From: an uncultured Mailhella sp.
GTDB lineage: Bacteria; Desulfobacterota; Desulfovibrionia; Desulfovibrionales; Desulfovibrionaceae
Assembly: GCA_910579055.1 (NCBI GenBank)
Contig: CAJTSU010000101.1
Span: forward strand, 1-6,923
Length of the DNA: 6,923 nt
Reading direction: 5' to 3'
Below are positions 3,618-6,923 of this stretch, in pieces; the stretch's first letter is position 1; each line of letters begins with the position of its first letter. Both the position numbers and the translations under genes were made by a program. Under the pieces are notes generated by a model that was not told the DNA's origin, searched no databases, and saw nothing but the letters and a program-made list of their open reading frames with translations.

Positions 3618-6104
3618 ATGCAAGACTTGCTCTCGTCTCACGCGCCGTTCATGGAAGACACCAGCAGCCGCGTCAAACTTCAACCATCCACTGCCGTTCT
3701 GCCTCTGCTCTATGCCGTTTCGGGCGCATGCAGTCTTATTTATCAGCTTGTATGGGTAAAACAGCTCTGTCTGGTCTTCGGCTCAGGCTTTACTGCCGTC
3801 AGCGTGGTCACTGCCGTTTTTTTCCTGGGTCTGGGGCTGGGCGGCTGGTGGGGCGGAGGGCTGGCCTCCAGGCTAACCCGGCCGCTGCGGGCATACGCCA
3901 TTGCCGAAGCGGGCATCAGTGTCTGTGCCCTGCTGATACCGCATGTCATGGAGCTGGCAGAGTTCGTTTACGCCGCATGGTATCCCGCTGTCGGCGAAAG
4001 TCTGCGCCAAACGGCGTTTATCCGTTTACTTCTGTCCGCCTGCATTCTGTTGCCACCCTCGGTGCTCATGGGGGCCACCGTACCGCTCATTATCCAGTCT
4101 TATTCCCGCCGGACGGAAAAACTCGGCAGAGACACGGGTCTTATCTATGGCATGAACGCTTTTGGCGCGGGGCTGGGCGTATGCGCGGCCGGCTGGTTCC
4201 TGTTCCGGTATCTCGGTCTTTTCCACTCCAACCTTTTGGCGGCGGTTCTGAATGCGGTGGTGGCTCTTTGTGCCCTTCAACTTTCCCGGCATGAAGCGCC
4301 TGCTTCTCCATACAAAACCACCCCCGCCCCGATCCGGTTCGTAAAGACCGGCCTGCTGCTCCCTGTCTTTGCCCTCTCCGGCTTTTTATATATTGGCTAT
4401 GAGCTGACCTGGATGCGATATTTCCAGCTTTTTTTCCGGGACTCCATTTACCTTTACTCTTCCTGCATCGCCGCCGTTATCCTTGGCACAGCGATGGGGG
4501 GCGCGCTTGCGGGCCGTCCGGCAGATCGCTTTTCCCCTCGCGGTGTTCTCGGTACACTGTTCGCGGCATCCTCACTGCTGCACGCGGGTATCATGGCATT
4601 GTTCACGCAATGGCACCGCCCGATTGTTCTGCTGGCCTCCCGCTATCCTTGGCTTGAAGCGGTATTCATTTTTTCCGCGATGATTCCCCCTTTTCTGTGT
4701 ATGGGAGGCAGTTTTCCCGCCGTAACCCGCGCCATCGGAGGTTCGCCGGAGGCCATCGGGCGTGCCGCCGGCCGTGTCTATACTGCCAATACCCTGGGCA
4801 GTCTGACGGCTTCGCTGTGCACGCCCTTTTTCCTGCTGCCCATGCTGGGGCTGGATGGAGTTATGCGCTTGTTCCTGCTCTGCGGAATCGGCTGCGCACT
4901 TGTCATCTGGTTAACCCGCGCACTCCTCCCCTTCCCGAAAAAGTATGCCGTCATGCCCTCGCTGCTTGCCGTCAGCCTCGCCCTGCCCCTTCTTATCCCT
5001 TTCAGCCATTTGAATCCCCACACGCCGGACGCCGAAAGAGGAATGGTTGCTGCGATCCTGGAACGCATGAAGGGGAATGGCGAAGTAACGGAAATCCGCC
5101 AGGGTGTCCTGGGCACCAATTGGGCGGTCAAAAGCTCCCGTGGGCAAACCATCCTGTATGAAAATCTCGTGGCCTTCAGCCGGGGAGGTTCCCCCAGTTT
5201 CATTGTGCAGGGTTTCATCCCCTTGCTGCTTATGGAAAAGACGCCGGAATCCTTGCTCGGGCTTTGTTTCGGCGGAGGATTGACCTACCGCGCGGCTATG
5301 CTCTTTCCCGAAATACAACACATTGATCTGGTGGATATTTCTTCCGGCAATGTGGACATGGCGCTCCGGCTTATGGAAGGCAACGCGCCGCTTCGTTCCG
5401 ACCCCCGCGTCCACTTTCACATCGACGATGCCTTCAGCTTTGTCAAATATTCCCGGCACCTTCACGATCTGATTCAAATTGATTCCAACCCGCCGTTTTA
5501 CAGCCACAGCTGTGCTACGCTCTACAGTCGGGAATTTTATGATCTGTGCCGTTCCCGTCTTGCGCCGGGAGGCATGTTCACCCAGGTTTTACCCGTCAAG
5601 CAGCTCACCAGGGCAGAAATGCAAAGCATTTTACACACCTTTGGCTCTGCGTTTCCGTACGTCCTTTTATGGTGGAATGACCTTGATCCCCTTATGATCG
5701 GTTCAAATGCCCCTTTCCGGCTTGATCCCGCCCGCATTGCCCGACGCCTGGAACGCCCGGCCGTCAAGACAGCGTTACAACAGTATTCCGGTGAAGCCAA
5801 ATATGATTCTCTCGGGCATTTTCTGTCCGGCTTGCTGCTGGTCGATGAAGGTTTCCGTTCCGCCGGAGCAGGCGGCCGCCTGAATACCGTAGACAAAAAC
5901 TATCTGGAATACAGTTCCACCCCGCAGGCAGCTCTTGATGCCATCCCTCTGCTGCAACAATACCTGTGTACCTGGGATGACGCCTCCAAGCTGCTGCAGG
6001 GCCAGGATATCTTCCGAACGTATAATGCCCGGTTGGAAGCGCGGCGTACATTCCTCATGGGCCTTTCTCAGCGCCGGATCATGCTGAGCCGCCTGCGGCT
6101 CTGA
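3618..6104 (+). CDS. Polytopic membrane protein with C-terminal spermidine-synthase-like domain
   Basis: An 828-residue protein of the fused MFS-like/spermidine synthase family. Residues about 25-462 hold roughly 12-13 hydrophobic segments. They look like two related halves: SGACSLIYQLVW (35-46) and SGFLYIGYELTW (254-265), each followed by a glycine-rich helix and later a PPxxxMGxxxP motif (146-156, 357-367). Residues about 545-660 form the synthase-like Rossmann domain: LCFGGG (549-554), IDLVDIS (569-575), HIDDAF (601-606), IDSNPPF (621-627) and LYSREFYDL (635-643). Where true aminopropyltransferases have GGGDG and DxxDP, this protein has GGGLT and DSNPP, so two acidic residues are missing and spermidine synthesis is doubtful. 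The tail motif NTVDKNYLEYSS (756-767) is typical of the family. No clear Shine-Dalgarno precedes 3618. ATG at 3651 is an alternative but also lacks one, and the frame is open upstream to 3501. Confidence 0.85.
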   Translation: MQDLLSSHAPFMEDTSSRVKLQPSTAVLPLLYAVSGACSLIYQLVWVKQLCLVFGSGFTAVSVVTAVFFLGLGLGGWWGGGLASRLTRPLRAYAIAEAGISVCALLIPHVMELAEFVYAAWYPAVGESLRQTAFIRLLLSACILLPPSVLMGATVPLIIQSYSRRTEKLGRDTGLIYGMNAFGAGLGVCAAGWFLFRYLGLFHSNLLAAVLNAVVALCALQLSRHEAPASPYKTTPAPIRFVKTGLLLPVFALSGFLYIGYELTWMRYFQLFFRDSIYLYSSCIAAVILGTAMGGALAGRPADRFSPRGVLGTLFAASSLLHAGIMALFTQWHRPIVLLASRYPWLEAVFIFSAMIPPFLCMGGSFPAVTRAIGGSPEAIGRAAGRVYTANTLGSLTASLCTPFFLLPMLGLDGVMRLFLLCGIGCALVIWLTRALLPFPKKYAVMPSLLAVSLALPLLIPFSHLNPHTPDAERGMVAAILERMKGNGEVTEIRQGVLGTNWAVKSSRGQTILYENLVAFSRGGSPSFIVQGFIPLLLMEKTPESLLGLCFGGGLTYRAAMLFPEIQHIDLVDISSGNVDMALRLMEGNAPLRSDPRVHFHIDDAFSFVKYSRHLHDLIQIDSNPPFYSHSCATLYSREFYDLCRSRLAPGGMFTQVLPVKQLTRAEMQSILHTFGSAFPYVLLWWNDLDPLMIGSNAPFRLDPARIARRLERPAVKTALQQYSGEAKYDSLGHFLSGLLLVDEGFRSAGAGGRLNTVDKNYLEYSSTPQAALDAIPLLQQYLCTWDDASKLLQGQDIFRTYNARLEARRTFLMGLSQRRIMLSRLRL

Positions 6105-6144
6105 CAGCCTTCCCCACGTTCGGGAAAAGCCCTGTTCTCTTCCC

Positions 6145-6173
6145 TTGCGGGCTGGAGCGCTTTTGCATAAAAT
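6145..6173 (+). promoter_or_regulatory. Candidate promoter of leuD
   Basis: TAAAAT (6168-6173) matches the -10 consensus at five of six bases and has TTGCGG (6145-6150) exactly 17 bp upstream as a weak -35 (TTG only). The start would be near 6180, just before the perfect inverted repeat at 6184-6208. This supports transcription of leuD separate from the upstream gene. Confidence 0.4.
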
Positions 6174-6183
6174 AAAAATCTTA

Positions 6184-6208
6184 CGCGTTCGGATAAGCGC
6201 CGAACGCG
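6184..6208. promoter_or_regulatory. Perfect 9-bp inverted repeat in the leuD leader
   Basis: CGCGTTCGG (6184-6192) and CCGAACGCG (6200-6208) are exact reverse complements with a 7-base spacer. It lies just downstream of the predicted start point and 33 bases before the ATG, and no T-run follows it. A downstream operator or an mRNA-stabilising hairpin are the likely readings. Confidence 0.45.
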
Positions 6209-6241
6209 CATTCGCTCCCACATTCAGCAAAGGATTTTCCC

Positions 6242-6739
6242 ATGAACTTCAAGGGCAAGGCGCATAAGGTCGGGGATCATATTGATACCGACGCGATTAT
6301 CCCCGCACGTTTTCTGGTGACCACGGATGCCGCCAAACTGGGCGAAAACTGCATGGAAGGGCTGGAACCCGGCTGGGTGAAACGCGTGACCCAGGGCGAC
6401 ATTATGGTCGCAGGCCGTAATTTCGGCTGCGGCTCTTCCCGTGAACATGCCCCGGTTGCCATTCTCGGCGCGGGCATGCCCGTGGTCATCGCGCACAGCT
6501 TCGCCCGCATCTTCTACCGCAACAGCTTCAACATGGGGCTGCTTCTGCTTGAAGTGGGCGATGACGTGGACAAAATCCATGACGGCGACGAACTGGATAT
6601 CGACGCCGCCGCAGGCGTCATCCACAATCGCAGTACCGGCGAGGCTATCCCCTTCCCGCCCCTGCCCCCCTCCATGGCTGAAATCCTGAACAAAGGCGGC
6701 CTTGTGCCCTACGTCCGGGAACGCATGCAAAGCGCATAG
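6242..6739 (+). CDS. leuD: 3-isopropylmalate dehydratase small subunit
   Basis: A 165-residue cytosolic protein, the normal length of the short LeuD type. With the iron-sulfur large subunit LeuC it isomerises 2-isopropylmalate to 3-isopropylmalate in leucine synthesis. Visible family motifs are GDHIDTDAIIPARF (11-24), GRNFGCGSSREHAPVAI (58-74), the substrate-contacting swivel-domain loop, and IAHSFARIFYRNSFNMG (83-99). AAGGA (6230-6234) seven bases upstream fixes the start. Neither leuC nor leuB is in the window: the upstream neighbour is the unrelated membrane synthase-like gene, and downstream come long hairpins. LeuD cannot work alone, so its partner must be encoded elsewhere. Homoaconitase or other hydro-lyase small subunits of the same family have similar motifs, so substrate identity depends on the partner. 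Confidence 0.93.
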   Translation: MNFKGKAHKVGDHIDTDAIIPARFLVTTDAAKLGENCMEGLEPGWVKRVTQGDIMVAGRNFGCGSSREHAPVAILGAGMPVVIAHSFARIFYRNSFNMGLLLLEVGDDVDKIHDGDELDIDAAAGVIHNRSTGEAIPFPPLPPSMAEILNKGGLVPYVRERMQSA

Positions 6740-6749
6740 GATATGTATT

Positions 6750-6797
6750 GGGGAGGGGGAAGGGGGCTTTTTGAAAAAAGCCCCCTTCCCCCTCCCC
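6750..6797 (+). terminator. Perfect 23-bp inverted repeat after leuD, probable transcription barrier
   Basis: Bases 6750-6772 (G-runs split by A, AA and C, ending in T5) are exactly reverse-complementary to 6775-6797 around a GA centre. It begins 10 bases after the leuD stop. The T5 lies inside the stem and the stem is followed by AAACCCCA, so it is not a textbook U-tract terminator. Its symmetry would let it act from both sides. Similar G/C-tract hairpins are remembered from Desulfovibrionaceae gene ends, which has not been checked. Confidence 0.6.
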
Positions 6798-6863
6798 AAA
6801 CCCCACCCCCATCCCGCAAAAACTTTTATATTGGGTGCGGGCTGGCTTGCCAGGCAGAAACGC

Positions 6864-6889
6864 AGGAAACGCTTTAATCAGCGTTTCCT
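6864..6889. repeat. 26-bp palindromic repeat, copy 2
   Basis: AGGAAACGCT (6864-6873) and AGCGTTTCCT (6880-6889) are perfect reverse complements around TTAATC. This is the inverted partner of the element at 3410-3435. Two copies within 3.5 kb, both just after genes, suggest a dispersed intergenic repeat of the REP type or the end of a small mobile unit. Confidence 0.7.
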
Positions 6890-6900
6890 CAGACTGATGA

Positions 6901-6923
6901 CAAACCCCGCTTCGCGGCGTTTG
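6901..6923. repeat. Hairpin cut by the right window edge
   Basis: CAAAC (6901-6905) pairs with GTTTG (6919-6923) and CCGC (6907-6910) with GCGG (6914-6917), with one C/C mismatch and the loop TTC. The last base of the window is the last paired base, so the stem may continue outside, with CAGACTGATGA (6890-6900) as its outer left arm. Apart from the elements listed, 6740-6923 contains no gene I can support. Confidence 0.5.

Noticed and set aside
2226..3683. 485-codon minus-strand open frame across the sulfotransferase-like gene
   Set aside because: The plus-strand frame has a signal peptide, a strong ribosome binding site and propeller repeats; the opposite frame shows no recognisable domain.
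6086..6101. GAGCCGC/GCGGCTC hairpin at the end of the membrane synthase-like gene as a terminator
   Set aside because: It lies within the last codons, has a two-base loop and no T-run follows; the nearby weak TTCCC/GGGAA and AGCCC/GGGCT stems (6110-6153) also lack T-runs.

Overview
The window looks like chromosomal DNA from a GC-rich (estimated high-50s % GC) Gram-negative anaerobe. The best guess is the Desulfovibrionaceae (Desulfovibrio/Bilophila type). This rests on the remembered look of the LeuD and regulator proteins and on the long G/C-tract hairpin after leuD, not on a search. Coding is dense. The AT-rich stretches are confined to positions 1-95 and to the divergent promoter region at about 1700-1860.

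Layout from left to right. At 1-34 (minus) there is a probable start of a gene that runs off the left edge. A 262-bp intergenic region follows, with phased T-tracts, a C-run/G-run hairpin and a candidate promoter. At 297-878 (plus) is a DJ-1/PfpI protein resembling one half of plant DJ-1D-type glyoxalases. At 883-1641 (minus) is a YheO-type PAS + HTH transcriptional regulator, convergent with the DJ-1 gene; the DJ-1 terminator hairpin lies inside the regulator's 3' coding end. At 1642-1874 is a divergent, AT-rich promoter region with a perfect operator-like palindrome over the -10 of the rightward promoter. At 1875-3410 (plus) is an exported arylsulfotransferase-family beta-propeller protein. 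At 3411-3617 is a highly structured intergenic region with four inverted repeats. At 3618-6104 (plus) is a large polytopic membrane protein with a C-terminal spermidine-synthase-like domain. At 6242-6739 (plus) is leuD, the small subunit of isopropylmalate dehydratase, with its own candidate promoter. At 6740-6923 there is no gene, but a 23-bp perfect inverted repeat, a second copy of a 26-bp palindromic repeat first seen at 3410-3435, and a hairpin cut by the window edge.

How the genes may work together. The regulator and the arylsulfotransferase are divergent and share a promoter region with TTCAGT half-sites, so local control of the sulfotransferase is the simplest reading. The membrane synthase-like gene lies downstream on the same strand but beyond a structured spacer that may attenuate read-through. 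It lacks two acidic residues expected of true aminopropyltransferases, so its substrate is open. The candidate undescribed unit is therefore regulator + exported sulfotransferase-like propeller + membrane synthase-like enzyme. DJ-1 (carbonyl stress) and leuD (leucine synthesis) are probably independent neighbours. leuD stands without leuC or leuB in this window.
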